A stretch of DNA of 54,752 nucleotides from the NCBI RefSeq assembly GCF_004337705.1, contig NZ_SKBU01000038.1:1-54752 (forward strand). The letters are read 5' to 3'. Positions 32,660-41,191 of the stretch are shown piece after piece (position 1 is the first letter of the stretch; each line of letters begins with the position of its first letter). The notes under the pieces are model-generated. The model was not told where the DNA came from, did not search any database, and saw only the letters and a list, made by a program, of their open reading frames with translations. A program made the position numbers and the translations under genes. Source of the DNA: Rubrobacter taiwanensis. Its GTDB lineage: Bacteria > Actinomycetota > Rubrobacteria > Rubrobacterales > Rubrobacteraceae.

Positions 32660-33820
32660 ATGAGCGGGAGCGCAAAGGAGATCATCGCGGAGAAGGCCCG
32701 GGCGCTCGGCTTCGACCTCGTGGGAGTGTCGCGGGCGGAGCCGCTGGAGGCCGGCGGCGAGCGCCTGCGCGAGTGGCAGGCGGCCGGGATGGCCGGGGAG
32801 ATGGCGTACATGAACCGTCCGGTGGAGCTGCTTTCGGACCCGCGCAAGCTTCAGAAGAGCGCGCGAAGCGTAATCTCTTTGGGCGTCTCCTACTACCCCG
32901 GAGAGCACCCGGAGAACCCCGGGAGCGGCGGGCGGGTCGCCCGCTACGCCTGGGGCCGGGACTACCACGAGGTCATCAAAGAGCGGCTGTTCCGGCTGCG
33001 GCGGGAGCTGGAAGAAGAGCTGGGGGTGAAGATAAAGGCCCGCGCCTTCACCGACGCCGTACCGCTTTTGGAGCGCTCGGCGGCCCAGCGCGCGGGCCTG
33101 GGCTTCTTCGGGCGCAACTCGTGCCTGATCAACGGCGAGATCGGCTCCTACTTCTTCATAGCGGACCTGATAGTAGACCTGGAGCTGGAGCCGGACGAGC
33201 CCGGCAGCGGGACCTGCGGGCGCTGCACCCGCTGTATGAGCGCCTGCCCGACCGGCGCCATAAAGGCCCCCGGCGTGGTGGACGCCCGGCTCTGCATCTC
33301 CTACCTCACCATCGAGAACCGGGGCGAGATCCCACGCAAGCTGCGGCCGCTCGTCGGGGACTGGGCCTTCGGCTGCGACGTCTGCCAGGAGGTCTGCCCG
33401 TACAACAAGCGCAAGGCGCAGAAGAGCCGCTGGCCGGAGTTCTCCGCCGAGGCCGGCGCCGGAGAGTACCTGGACCTCCTGGAGGTGCTGGAGATCCGGG
33501 ACGAAGAAGCGTTCGAGCGGCACTTCGCCGGCACGCCGCTCACCCGCCCCGGCCGCGCCGGGCTGGTGCGCAACTGCTGCGTGGTCGCCGGGAACCTGAG
33601 GCTCGAAGCTGCGGTCCCGGCTCTCATCCGGTGCCTGACCGAAGACGAGTCTCCAGTGGTGCGCGCTCACGCGGCGTGGGCGCTGGGTGAGATCGGGGGC
33701 GCGGCGGCCGGAGCCGCGCTCCGGCGGGCGGCAGAGGCGGAAGGCGACCCCCGCTGCCGGGAGGAGATCCGCGCAGCGGAGACCTCCTGCGCGAAGAAGT
33801 CGGCGCCCCGATCTCCCTGA
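32660..33820 (+). CDS. queG: Epoxyqueuosine reductase QueG
   Basis: Cobalamin-dependent iron-sulfur enzyme that reduces epoxyqueuosine to queuosine in tRNA. 386 residues: N-terminal DUF1730 domain, catalytic Asp in FTDAVPLLER (Asp 132), cluster motifs CGRCTRCMSACP (from Cys 186) and CDVCQEVCP, then a HEAT-like C-terminal domain. No ribosome site is clear; a TATACA or TACACT box lies 7-9 bases before ATG, suggesting a leaderless start. It needs the cobalamin the large operon makes. Confidence 0.93.
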   Translation: MSGSAKEIIAEKARALGFDLVGVSRAEPLEAGGERLREWQAAGMAGEMAYMNRPVELLSDPRKLQKSARSVISLGVSYYPGEHPENPGSGGRVARYAWGRDYHEVIKERLFRLRRELEEELGVKIKARAFTDAVPLLERSAAQRAGLGFFGRNSCLINGEIGSYFFIADLIVDLELEPDEPGSGTCGRCTRCMSACPTGAIKAPGVVDARLCISYLTIENRGEIPRKLRPLVGDWAFGCDVCQEVCPYNKRKAQKSRWPEFSAEAGAGEYLDLLEVLEIRDEEAFERHFAGTPLTRPGRAGLVRNCCVVAGNLRLEAAVPALIRCLTEDESPVVRAHAAWALGEIGGAAAGAALRRAAEAEGDPRCREEIRAAETSCAKKSAPRSP

Positions 33821-33842
33821 AGTCGGAGAGGCCTTCGTGGGT

Positions 33843-33848
33843 TAAAAT
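33843..33848 (+). promoter_or_regulatory. -10 box TAAAAT before J-domain gene
   Basis: TAAAAT, 8 bases, then ATG 33857, with no ribosome site between. A leaderless mRNA is likely. Confidence 0.5.
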
Positions 33849-33856
33849 GACCTGCA

Positions 33857-34633
33857 ATGAACGGCGAACGGGTCAACTACTACGAGGTCCTCGGAGTCTC
33901 CCGCGACGCCTCGCAGGACGAGATAAAGGCCGCCTACCGGCGGCTCGCCAAGGACAAGCACCCGGACAGCCCGGGCGGCAGTGAGGCCGAGTTCTCCCGC
34001 ATTCAGGAAGCGTACGAGGTCCTCTCCGACCCCAACCGGCGGGAGCAGCACAACGAGGCTTTAGATCTGGCCTACGCCGCCGACCAGCTCTCCGACCTGG
34101 AGGCGGAGTTCAGCAAGCTGGAGGACGAGCTCGCCGCCAAGCGCGCGGAGAGGGAGGAGAGGGGTCCGAGCCTCGGCGAGCGCCTGCGGGAGAAGTTCCG
34201 CCGCTCCGAACCGGAAGACATCCGGCAGGGGAGGCGGCGGAGACGTGAGGAGCCCCGGTGGCACGAACTCTCCGAGTTCGACCCCGAGCCGATCACGCTC
34301 AAGAGCGCCGCGGTGACCTTCCTGGCGGCGTTCTTCGGCTTCATACTGGTCGGCCAGCTCGGGTGGTGGACTCAGGGCGTGGACACGCCGGGCTTCCTGC
34401 AGCCCTGGGTCCTGAACCTCACGCCCTTCATGCCCGTCCTCTACCTGGTGGCCGGGCTCGTAGCGGCGTACTTTGCCTACCGCTCGGCCGGGTATGCGGC
34501 CGTCGGCCTGACGTTCGTGGCGGGGCTGGTCGTCAGCGGCTCCGGCGGCCCGGAGGGTCTGCTCCAGTACGTCACGCTCGGCATCGTCCTCGTCCTGGTC
34601 CTGATCTACCTCGGCAACCGCCGCCGCCGGTGA
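33857..34633 (+). CDS. Membrane-bound J-domain protein
   Basis: 258 residues. The N-terminal J domain (about 7-70) has the DnaK-stimulating HPD at residues 35-37 in [15 protein letters not shown]. It is followed by a charged coiled-coil-like stretch and a C-terminal membrane region with about four helices. No Gly/Phe or zinc-finger region is present, so it is not DnaJ proper but a class III J protein that may bring DnaK to the membrane (inference). Confidence 0.85.
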   Translation: MNGERVNYYEVLGVSRDASQDEIKAAYRRLAKDKHPDSPGGSEAEFSRIQEAYEVLSDPNRREQHNEALDLAYAADQLSDLEAEFSKLEDELAAKRAEREERGPSLGERLREKFRRSEPEDIRQGRRRRREEPRWHELSEFDPEPITLKSAAVTFLAAFFGFILVGQLGWWTQGVDTPGFLQPWVLNLTPFMPVLYLVAGLVAAYFAYRSAGYAAVGLTFVAGLVVSGSGGPEGLLQYVTLGIVLVLVLIYLGNRRRR

Positions 34634-34674
34634 GCCGCTCTTGAGGATTCGAGAGGGAGGGGGTTTCTAAGATC

Positions 34675-36267
34675 ATGCACTCCGGGATAGAAGACTTCAT
34701 CCGGCGCTTTACGAAGCGTCTCTCTCCGGCCGAGCGCGCCTACAGGGAAGCCCGGTGGAGGCTCGCCACCACGGGCACCGAGGAGGCTCAAAACGAGCTC
34801 GTGCGCGCCGGCCTCGCCTATACGGAGCTCTTCGCCGACACCGGCGAGTTCGAGCGGGTGCGCGGCTGGTACGGTGAGCGGGAGGACATCCGGGACCCCG
34901 CGCTCCGGCGGCAGGTGGAGATCCTCTACCGGATGTTCGCCGGCAATCAGGGCGCCCGGGAGGTCCTGGAACACGTCGAGGAGCTGGAAGCCAAAGCCAA
35001 CGCCATCTACAGCAACCACCGGAGCGTCCTGCGCGGCCGGGAGGTCGGGGAGAACGAGATCCGGGAGATCCTGCGCCTCTCCGGCGACCCGGAGCTGCGC
35101 CGCGAGGCGTGGGAGGCCTCCAAGACGGTCGGCCGGGAGGTGGAGCCGGTGGTGCGCCAGCTCGCCCGCCTGCGCAACGAGCTCGCCCGCGAGCAGGGCT
35201 ATGAGAACCACTACGAGCGCTCACTCGACCTGCAGGAGATAGACGGCGGCAGGCTCCGGAGCATCATGGCCGAGCTGGAGCGGTCCACCGAAGAGCCCTT
35301 CCGAAAGTTCAAAGAGGGGCTGGACGCGGAGCTGGAAGAGCGGTTCGGCGTAGAGGCCGTCCACCCGTGGCTTCTCTCCGATCCCTTCTTCCAGGAGCCG
35401 CCCGAGCAGCCGGACCTGGACGTAGACCGCTACTTCCGGGGCAAGAGCCTGGAGGATCTTACGGCCCGCACCTACGGCTCGATGGGGCTGGAGGTCCGGG
35501 ACGTCATGCAGAAGAGCGACCTCTACGAGCGGCCGAACAAGGACCAGCACGCCTTCTGTACCGTTATCGGGCGGGAGCACCCCTACGACGTGCGGGTGCT
35601 GGCCAACGTCCGCCCCGACTCTTACTGGATGAACACCATGCTGCACGAGTTCGGGCACGCCGTCTACGACAAGTACATAGACCCCTCCCTGCCCTACCTG
35701 CTGCGCACCGTGGCCCACACCAGCTCCACCGAGGCCATCGCGCTCATGATGGGCGCTCTGGCCGACGACGAGGGATGGCTGCGCGAGATCGCCGGCGTCC
35801 CGCGGGAAGAGCTCGCCGCCGACGCCCCGAAGCTGGATCTCCGCCGCCGGGCCGACCGGCTCGTCTTCACCCGCTGGGCGCTCGTGATGTTCCACTTCGA
35901 GCAAGTCCTGTACGAGAACCCGGACCGGGACGACCTGAACCGGGTCTGGTGGGATCTGGTAGAGCGGCTGCAGCTCGTAGAGCGCCCGCCGGAGCGCGAC
36001 GAGCCGGACTGGGCGGCCAAGATCCACATAGCCACCGCACCGGTCTACTACCACAACTACGTGCTCGGAGACCTGACCGCCGCGCAGCTCCGGGCATACC
36101 TGGAGCGGGAAGTGGCCGGAGGCCCCTTCTTCCTGAGCGAAGACGCCGGCGACCACCTGAAGGAGGCCTTCTTCGCCCCCGGAGCGCGGGAGAGCTGGGA
36201 CGCTACGGTCGTCCGCGCCACCGGAGAGGAGCTCGACCCCGCGCACTTCGTGCGGTCGCTCGGCTAA
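34675..36267 (+). CDS. M3-family zinc oligopeptidase
   Basis: 530-residue soluble metallopeptidase. The zinc motif HEFGH is at residues 324-328 in TMLHEFGHAVYDKYI, and a plausible third ligand, Glu 353, lies in SSTEAIALMMGAL 25 residues later, as in M3/M2 peptidases. The mostly helical fold and length fit the M3 oligopeptidase group. ATG 34675 has GGGAGGGGG upstream. It is convergent with the lipoprotein gene 10 bases away. Confidence 0.85.
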   Translation: MHSGIEDFIRRFTKRLSPAERAYREARWRLATTGTEEAQNELVRAGLAYTELFADTGEFERVRGWYGEREDIRDPALRRQVEILYRMFAGNQGAREVLEHVEELEAKANAIYSNHRSVLRGREVGENEIREILRLSGDPELRREAWEASKTVGREVEPVVRQLARLRNELAREQGYENHYERSLDLQEIDGGRLRSIMAELERSTEEPFRKFKEGLDAELEERFGVEAVHPWLLSDPFFQEPPEQPDLDVDRYFRGKSLEDLTARTYGSMGLEVRDVMQKSDLYERPNKDQHAFCTVIGREHPYDVRVLANVRPDSYWMNTMLHEFGHAVYDKYIDPSLPYLLRTVAHTSSTEAIALMMGALADDEGWLREIAGVPREELAADAPKLDLRRRADRLVFTRWALVMFHFEQVLYENPDRDDLNRVWWDLVERLQLVERPPERDEPDWAAKIHIATAPVYYHNYVLGDLTAAQLRAYLEREVAGGPFFLSEDAGDHLKEAFFAPGARESWDATVVRATGEELDPAHFVRSLG

Positions 36268-36277
36268 TAAAGCGGGC

Positions 36278-37276
36278 CTACCGGCCGGAAGAGATCGGGA
36301 TGCTCACGCCCTCAAACGAGCCGTCCCGGGCACTCAGCGCCCCGACCTGCAGCGTACCCTCACCCCGGAACGGCGGGAAGTCCAGGGTCGTGTCGAAGTA
36401 GCCCCAGGTGGCGCTCCAGTCGTTGCCCTGGACGGTCTTCTCCGCGATGACCTCCCCGCCGGCGTCCCGGAGGATTACGACGTTCGTCGCCTCGAAGTTG
36501 CGGGAGTAGCCGCTCACGGTGAGCGGACTGCTGACCCGGGCCCCGCTCGCAGGGCTCACCAGCACCGTGTTCCCCTCCCGGACCGGGAGCGGTACGGCGA
36601 GCGGTATCCCGGAAGGCTTGAAGTCCACGACCAGCCGGGCGGGGTCGGAGAGCTCGATCACCCGGTAGAGGAAGCCCTGCCGGGCGATGAGATCCACGAA
36701 CATCCCGCCGTCCGGGGAGCGCACCACGTAGAAGTCCCGCAGCACGTCCCCCGGGAAGAGCCCGTCGGAGACCAGCGTGGAGTTCACCGACGGGAGGCTC
36801 ACCCGCACGTACCCCTCGCCCTCCGGGCTGCTGATCGTCCACTCCGGGACCCGGCCGGCCGGGCTGTTCCCGGAACCGAGATCTATTACCGCGCGCTCGA
36901 AGCCCTCGTGGCTGCCGAACCGCACGGCCAGTATGCCGTTCGCCTCGGTGCTGGAGCCGCCCCGCATCTGTACCGCGGCGGTAAAATCCGGCCCGCCGGC
37001 CGCCGCGGGAGCCTCGTCCGCAGTCTGCCCGCCGGCGTACTGCTCTTCCTCGTCGGAGCCGGCCTGACCTGCCGTCGTCTCATCCTCCGGCAAGACCCCG
37101 GTCGTCGCCTCGCGGTCCTGTTCGGTCCGGGTCGTGGTCCCGTCGACCGTCTCTTCCGCCGCTTCGTCGCCGCTCCGGGCGGTGCCCGCCTCGCCGTCCT
37201 CCTGCGGAGCCGTCCCGCAGCCGAAGGCCGTCAAGATCAGAGCCAGCAGCAGAACCCCGATGATCTTCCTGAACAC
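36278..37276 (-). CDS. AMIN-like/Gmad2 domain lipoprotein
   Basis: 332 residues. The N-terminus MFRKIIGVLLLALILTAFGC ends in a lipobox Cys at residue 20. An acidic, Thr/Glu-rich linker follows, then an AMIN-like domain (about 110-215: AVIDLGSGNSPAGR, ARLVVDFKP) and a C-terminal Gmad2 immunoglobulin-like domain (VSPASGARVSSPLTVSGYSR). Such lipoproteins are thought to sit on the outer face of the membrane near the cell wall. GTG 37276 has GGAGG upstream, with TAGAAT at 37314-37319 a likely -10. Confidence 0.8.
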   Translation of the reverse strand: MFRKIIGVLLLALILTAFGCGTAPQEDGEAGTARSGDEAAEETVDGTTTRTEQDREATTGVLPEDETTAGQAGSDEEEQYAGGQTADEAPAAAGGPDFTAAVQMRGGSSTEANGILAVRFGSHEGFERAVIDLGSGNSPAGRVPEWTISSPEGEGYVRVSLPSVNSTLVSDGLFPGDVLRDFYVVRSPDGGMFVDLIARQGFLYRVIELSDPARLVVDFKPSGIPLAVPLPVREGNTVLVSPASGARVSSPLTVSGYSRNFEATNVVILRDAGGEVIAEKTVQGNDWSATWGYFDTTLDFPPFRGEGTLQVGALSARDGSFEGVSIPISSGR

Positions 37277-37516
37277 CCTCTTCCTCCAGACAGAGATGCC
37301 GTCTTCGGGCGGTATTCTACAGGAGGAATGTTAAACGGCGTTCAAGGGCGTGTTTCGATCCTGTTAATTGAGGAGGAGCAGGTTTAGCGAACCGCACAAC
37401 GGGTAGTAATTTGGTAAAGGCGCATACCGGCGGACCGGTCATATTCTGCATCCCCCCTCCACGCACGGCCGGTCCGTCTTCGTTTTCGCGCGTCGGGCGG
37501 GTAGAAAACGGAGGGT

Positions 37517-39217
37517 ATGGGAGAGAAACAGCGGAGCACGGCCGCCCCGCACCTGCTGGCGCTGGGGCTCTACACCGTTCTGGCGTTCGTGTTCACCTTC
37601 CCGCTGGCGCTGAACCTGGACCGGGTGAACGCCGCGGGAGATCCGGCCGTGATGGTCTGGAGCATGGCCTGGATCGCGCACGCTCTGGCCACCGACCCGC
37701 TCTCCCTCTACGACGCCAACATCTTCTTCCCGACCGAGAATTCGCTCGCCTACACGGACATCCTGCTCCCGAGTGCGCTCGCCGCCGCCCCCTTCTACCA
37801 CCTGACCGGCAACGCCCTGCTCGGGATGAACGTCGTCCTCTTTCTGACGTTCGTGCTCTCGGGGTACACCACGTTCCTGCTCGTCCGACACCTGCTTGCG
37901 GAGCGCCCCTACGCCGTACCCGCGGCTCTGTTCGCCGGGGCCGTCTACGCGTTCTCTCCCTATCGCATGGGTCACATAACCCAGCTCAACTCCATGACCA
38001 CCTACTGGCTGCCCCTGATCCTGCTCTTCATGCACCGCTACCTGGAACGCGGCCGCAGAAAGCGCGACCTCTGGCTCGCCGGACTCTTCTTCACCCTGAA
38101 CGCGGTCTCCGGTCTCTACTACGGCGTCTTCGCCACCCTCATGGTGGCGGCGTTCCTGGCGATCTGGTTCGCCCTGCGCCGCAGCCTGCCCGAAGCGAGA
38201 GACGCACTCCGGGCGTTCCCGGCCGCCGCGGTGTTCGGAGCGGTCCTGACCTTCCTGCTCTACCCGTACATCGCCCTGAGCGGCGGCCAGGAGCACAGCC
38301 GCGACATAGAGCAGGTAATCGGGGGCTCCTTCATCCCGCGAGCGCTCCTGGTCTCCCCGCCGGAGAGCCTGCTCCTGGGCTGGACCCCGGAGGCCCTCGG
38401 CCTCCCGCACGGCGGCGGCCGCCCGCTCTACGAGCTCACACTCTACCCGGGGCTGGCAGCCGCCCTGCTCGCCCTCTACGGTCTCCGGCACCGCATCCCC
38501 CGCCACGCCGCGCTCTACGCCGGGATCGGGCTCACCCTCGCCCTCCTCTCGCTCGGACCCCGTATCTCCCCGTTCGGCCTCGCTGAGATCCCCACCCCCT
38601 ACGCACTGCTCTACGAGTACCTGCCGGGCTTCGGAAACCTGCGGGTCCCCGCCCGGATGTGGGCGATAGTCATGCTGTGCATAGCCGTCCTGGCGGGCTT
38701 CGGCCTCCGGGCGCTGCTGGAGAAGCTCCGGGGCCGGAAGGCGGCGCTGGCGCTGGCGGCCGTCTCGGTCTTCGCCGCCCTGGAGTTCATGCCCACCCTG
38801 CCGTGGGACCGCTACATAGACCGCGGCCCGGCCACGCCGGAGCCGGCCTACGCGTGGCTGGCGGAGAACGACCCGGACACCGTGGTGGCCGAGGTGCCGT
38901 TCGCCAGCGATAACGACCCCTTCCGCGAGACCCCGCGCATGTACCGCTCCACCTACGGCTGGTGGAGGCTCGTCAACGGCTACGCCAGCTACTTCCCGGA
39001 GGGCTACGCCGAGACCCGCACGGCGCTCAATACCTTCCCGGACGACCGGAGCCTAAAGCGGGCACAAAATCTGGGCGTACGGTACATCATCCTGCACCCC
39101 GGCGAATACGACGAGGACGGCGAAGACGGCTCAGCCCGAATCCGGGCCGCCGACGCGAACCCGAACCTCGAACGGGTGATCGGCGACTCCGAGGCGATAC
39201 TGTACCGGCTGAAATAG
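37517..39217 (+). CDS. GT-C-like multi-pass membrane glycosyltransferase
   Basis: 566 residues with about 11-13 membrane helices and a C-terminal soluble domain. The first outer loop (RVNAAGDPAVMVWSM) carries an acidic residue as in GT-C enzymes of the PMT/ArnT type, and the C-terminal part (RYIDRGPATPEPAYAWLAEN) is like that of several actinobacterial DUF6044-type proteins. It probably uses polyprenyl-linked sugars to modify the envelope. The start ATG 37517 has GGAGG close upstream. Substrate unknown. Confidence 0.6.
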   Translation: MGEKQRSTAAPHLLALGLYTVLAFVFTFPLALNLDRVNAAGDPAVMVWSMAWIAHALATDPLSLYDANIFFPTENSLAYTDILLPSALAAAPFYHLTGNALLGMNVVLFLTFVLSGYTTFLLVRHLLAERPYAVPAALFAGAVYAFSPYRMGHITQLNSMTTYWLPLILLFMHRYLERGRRKRDLWLAGLFFTLNAVSGLYYGVFATLMVAAFLAIWFALRRSLPEARDALRAFPAAAVFGAVLTFLLYPYIALSGGQEHSRDIEQVIGGSFIPRALLVSPPESLLLGWTPEALGLPHGGGRPLYELTLYPGLAAALLALYGLRHRIPRHAALYAGIGLTLALLSLGPRISPFGLAEIPTPYALLYEYLPGFGNLRVPARMWAIVMLCIAVLAGFGLRALLEKLRGRKAALALAAVSVFAALEFMPTLPWDRYIDRGPATPEPAYAWLAENDPDTVVAEVPFASDNDPFRETPRMYRSTYGWWRLVNGYASYFPEGYAETRTALNTFPDDRSLKRAQNLGVRYIILHPGEYDEDGEDGSARIRAADANPNLERVIGDSEAILYRLK

Positions 39218-39227
39218 CCGCTCTGCT

Positions 39228-40115
39228 CTACGTGGCCAGGTACGGCGTCATGCCGTAGGCGCTAAGCCCCCGGGGCTCAGGAGCCTCACCCAACTCCATC
39301 CGCAGCCGGTCGGGAACGCCGCTGAACCCAAACTCTTCCAGCAGCCCGTGCGCCGGACTCTCCCCGGGGACCATGACCTCCAGCGGCCCCTCCCCCCGCC
39401 CGGCGAGCGCCCGGGAGAGCAGAGCACGCGCCGCCTCGTCGTTCTCGGCCATAAACGGCCCGATGCGCCTCCCGGTGCGCAACAGATAGCCGGCCATCCG
39501 GCCGGCCGCATCCCGCGCAGCTATCCCCCAACCGGGATGCAGCCGCAGGATGGTCTGCAGCAGCCGGGATCGGTCGGCCCCGAAGGACCAGAGATCCAGG
39601 CCATACAGCTCCGGCAGGTCGCCCACGAGCAGCGGCGAGATCCCATACCGGGAGCTCTCGAACACTCCCCCGCGGGGATGCTGCAGCCGATAGAGCCTCC
39701 GCCGGGAGACCTCCCGGAAGCCGAGCGAACGGTAGAGCCCCTCGGCCTCCGGAGTGGACTCCAACCTCACAACCCGCGCCCCCTGAGAACGCAGGTAAGC
39801 AACGGCCCACCCGGCGAGCCGGCGGCCCAGACCCCGCCGCCGGCAGGAGTGGTGCACCGCCAGATGACACAAAACCCCAACCCCCCCGAACGGCACGGCA
39901 CCGACCATCCCCACCAGCGCACCCCCCGGAGCCTCGGCTACGGCCCAGCGGGCGTCCCGGAACCCCCGCAGAAGCTCGAAGGCCCCCGGATCCGCACTCC
40001 ACCGCACAGCCGCGCGCAGCTCCAAAATGCTCTCCAGATCCACATCATTCATGGGTCGCACCCGAAAGCCGGCCGCGCGCTCCAGGTGCGAGATCCCCGG
40101 TCTCGAAGCTAGCAA
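39228..40115 (-). CDS. GNAT acetyltransferase, two-domain
   Basis: 295 residues. The first domain (about 17-150) has a full acetyl-CoA loop, LAVHHSCRRRGLGRRLAGWA, and LESTPEAEGLYRSLGFREV. The second half (about 160-295) resembles the acetyltransferase C-terminal domain found in two-domain GNATs, with LFMAEND-like FMAENDEAARALL. TTG 40115 with GGGGGAG upstream is the likely start. Convergent with the glycosyltransferase gene. Confidence 0.8.
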   Translation of the reverse strand: MLASRPGISHLERAAGFRVRPMNDVDLESILELRAAVRWSADPGAFELLRGFRDARWAVAEAPGGALVGMVGAVPFGGVGVLCHLAVHHSCRRRGLGRRLAGWAVAYLRSQGARVVRLESTPEAEGLYRSLGFREVSRRRLYRLQHPRGGVFESSRYGISPLLVGDLPELYGLDLWSFGADRSRLLQTILRLHPGWGIAARDAAGRMAGYLLRTGRRIGPFMAENDEAARALLSRALAGRGEGPLEVMVPGESPAHGLLEEFGFSGVPDRLRMELGEAPEPRGLSAYGMTPYLAT

Positions 40116-40320
40116 GTCTCCCCCGATGCTCTTGACGTATATCCGGATACCAAAGAGAGAAAAGAACCGAAGGAAGCCCCAGCGCAGACGACCCTAAAAG
40201 ACGCCCGCGCGGGGCATGGACGGTCGAGCCAGCCGCCCGCAGCCAAACCCTGTGAGAACTCCACCCACGCTTCTCATGTTACACCAGCCGAGCCGCCCGC
40301 GGAAGGCCCCGCCAACAGAC

Positions 40321-40349
40321 TTGCAACGATCGTCATACCCCTTTACAAT
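40321..40349 (+). promoter_or_regulatory. Upstream promoter P1 of rex
   Basis: TTGCAA at 40321-40326 and TACAAT at 40344-40349, 17 bases apart. It is 127 bases before the rex start. Confidence 0.55.
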
Positions 40350-40409
40350 CCAGGGCGTGCCTGCAATAGGTCTTGCTTTTAGCTTAGTTTCGTGCTAAGA
40401 ACACAGCCA

Positions 40410-40437
40410 TTGCAAGCACCCGGCTTTCTATTACAAT
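40410..40437 (+). promoter_or_regulatory. Proximal promoter P2 of rex
   Basis: TTGCAA at 40410-40415 and TACAAT at 40432-40437, 16 bases apart; same hexamers as P1. The AAGGAG ribosome site follows before ATG 40476. Confidence 0.6.
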
Positions 40438-40475
40438 GTTTACGGCGCAACCGAACAAAAGGAGTTGTTCCCAAG

Positions 40476-41126
40476 ATGAAGGCCACGCTACAACCCGGAT
40501 TGACCAACCGCCTGACCAAGTATCTGAGGACGACGCAGCAGCTCATAGAAGAGGGGCGGGATGCGGTCTCCAGCAAGGAGCTTGGGGAGTACACGGGGAT
40601 CAACCCCGTACAGGTGCGGCGGGATCTGAACGCGATAGACTTCTCCGGGACCCGGGGCGTGGGCTATCAGGCGCATGATCTGGTGGAGGCTGTGCGCAAC
40701 ATCCTCGGGTTGCGGCAGACCTACAATCTGGCGCTGGTCGGGGCGGGGAATCTCGGGGCGGCGATCGCGAGCAGCGCGATGTTGCCCAAGCGGGGTTTCA
40801 TCATTCACGACGTCTTCGACAACGATCCGAAGAAGATCGGGCGCACCGTCGGCAACGTGGTCGTCAAGCACATCGACGAGCTGGAGAAGAGCGTCGCCGA
40901 GGCTGATGAGATCATCGGCATCATCGCCACCCCCGCCTCTGCCGCGCAGGAGGTGGCCGAGCGGATGGTGAAGGCGGGGATCAAGGTCATCCTCAACTAT
41001 ACCGACGTGCTGCTGCACGTCCCGCCGGGCATCGAGACCCACCGCATAGACCCCACCGCCCAGCTCATGCACACCCTCTACTACCTGACTCAGGTGGAGG
41101 AAGAGGAGAAGAGCGAACGGGAGTAA
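40476..41126 (+). CDS. rex: Redox-sensing transcriptional repressor Rex
   Basis: NADH/NAD+-sensing repressor of fermentation and respiration genes. 216 residues: winged HTH (SSKELGEYTGINPVQVRRDL, about 32-51), FSGTRGVGY linker, Rossmann domain with GAGNLG (89-94), and a C-terminal domain-swap helix. ATG 40476 has AAAGGAG at a normal distance. Two promoters precede it. A clear TTGTG-n8-CACAA Rex operator was not found at the gene itself. Confidence 0.94.
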   Translation: MKATLQPGLTNRLTKYLRTTQQLIEEGRDAVSSKELGEYTGINPVQVRRDLNAIDFSGTRGVGYQAHDLVEAVRNILGLRQTYNLALVGAGNLGAAIASSAMLPKRGFIIHDVFDNDPKKIGRTVGNVVVKHIDELEKSVAEADEIIGIIATPASAAQEVAERMVKAGIKVILNYTDVLLHVPPGIETHRIDPTAQLMHTLYYLTQVEEEEKSERE

Positions 41127-41137
41127 CCTTGGCGGGA

Positions 41138-41157
41138 GGGCCTCCGGCCGGAGGCCC
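41138..41157. terminator. Terminator-like palindrome after rex
   Basis: GGGCCTCC GGCC GGAGGCCC, a perfect 20-base palindrome 11 bases after the rex stop and upstream of the end of the convergent M14 gene. The following TTCGCTCTCCTCTCTT is pyrimidine-rich. Confidence 0.6.
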
Positions 41158-41191
41158 TTCGCTCTCCTCTCTTACGGGTGCCGCGTCTCCG

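Larger units (their letters stand above)
40116..40475. other. 360-bp non-coding region upstream of rex
   Basis: No credible gene here. It holds two tandem promoters for rex (40321-40349 and 40410-40437), an inverted repeat TGAGAA-n-TTCTCA around 40254-40276, and a nested CTTGC/CTTAG and CTAAG/GCAAG hairpin near 40373-40416. The leftward GNAT promoter is probably TATACG around 40136. Confidence 0.5.

Noticed and set aside
37411-37447. TTGGTA and TATTCT as a promoter for the glycosyltransferase gene
   Set aside because: The spacer is 25 bases, too long for a sigma-70 promoter.
40390-40406. Possible Rex operator, GTG-n7-CAC, in the rex promoter region
   Set aside because: Rex sites have TTGTG-n8-CACAA; here the spacing is one base short and the outer bases do not fit.
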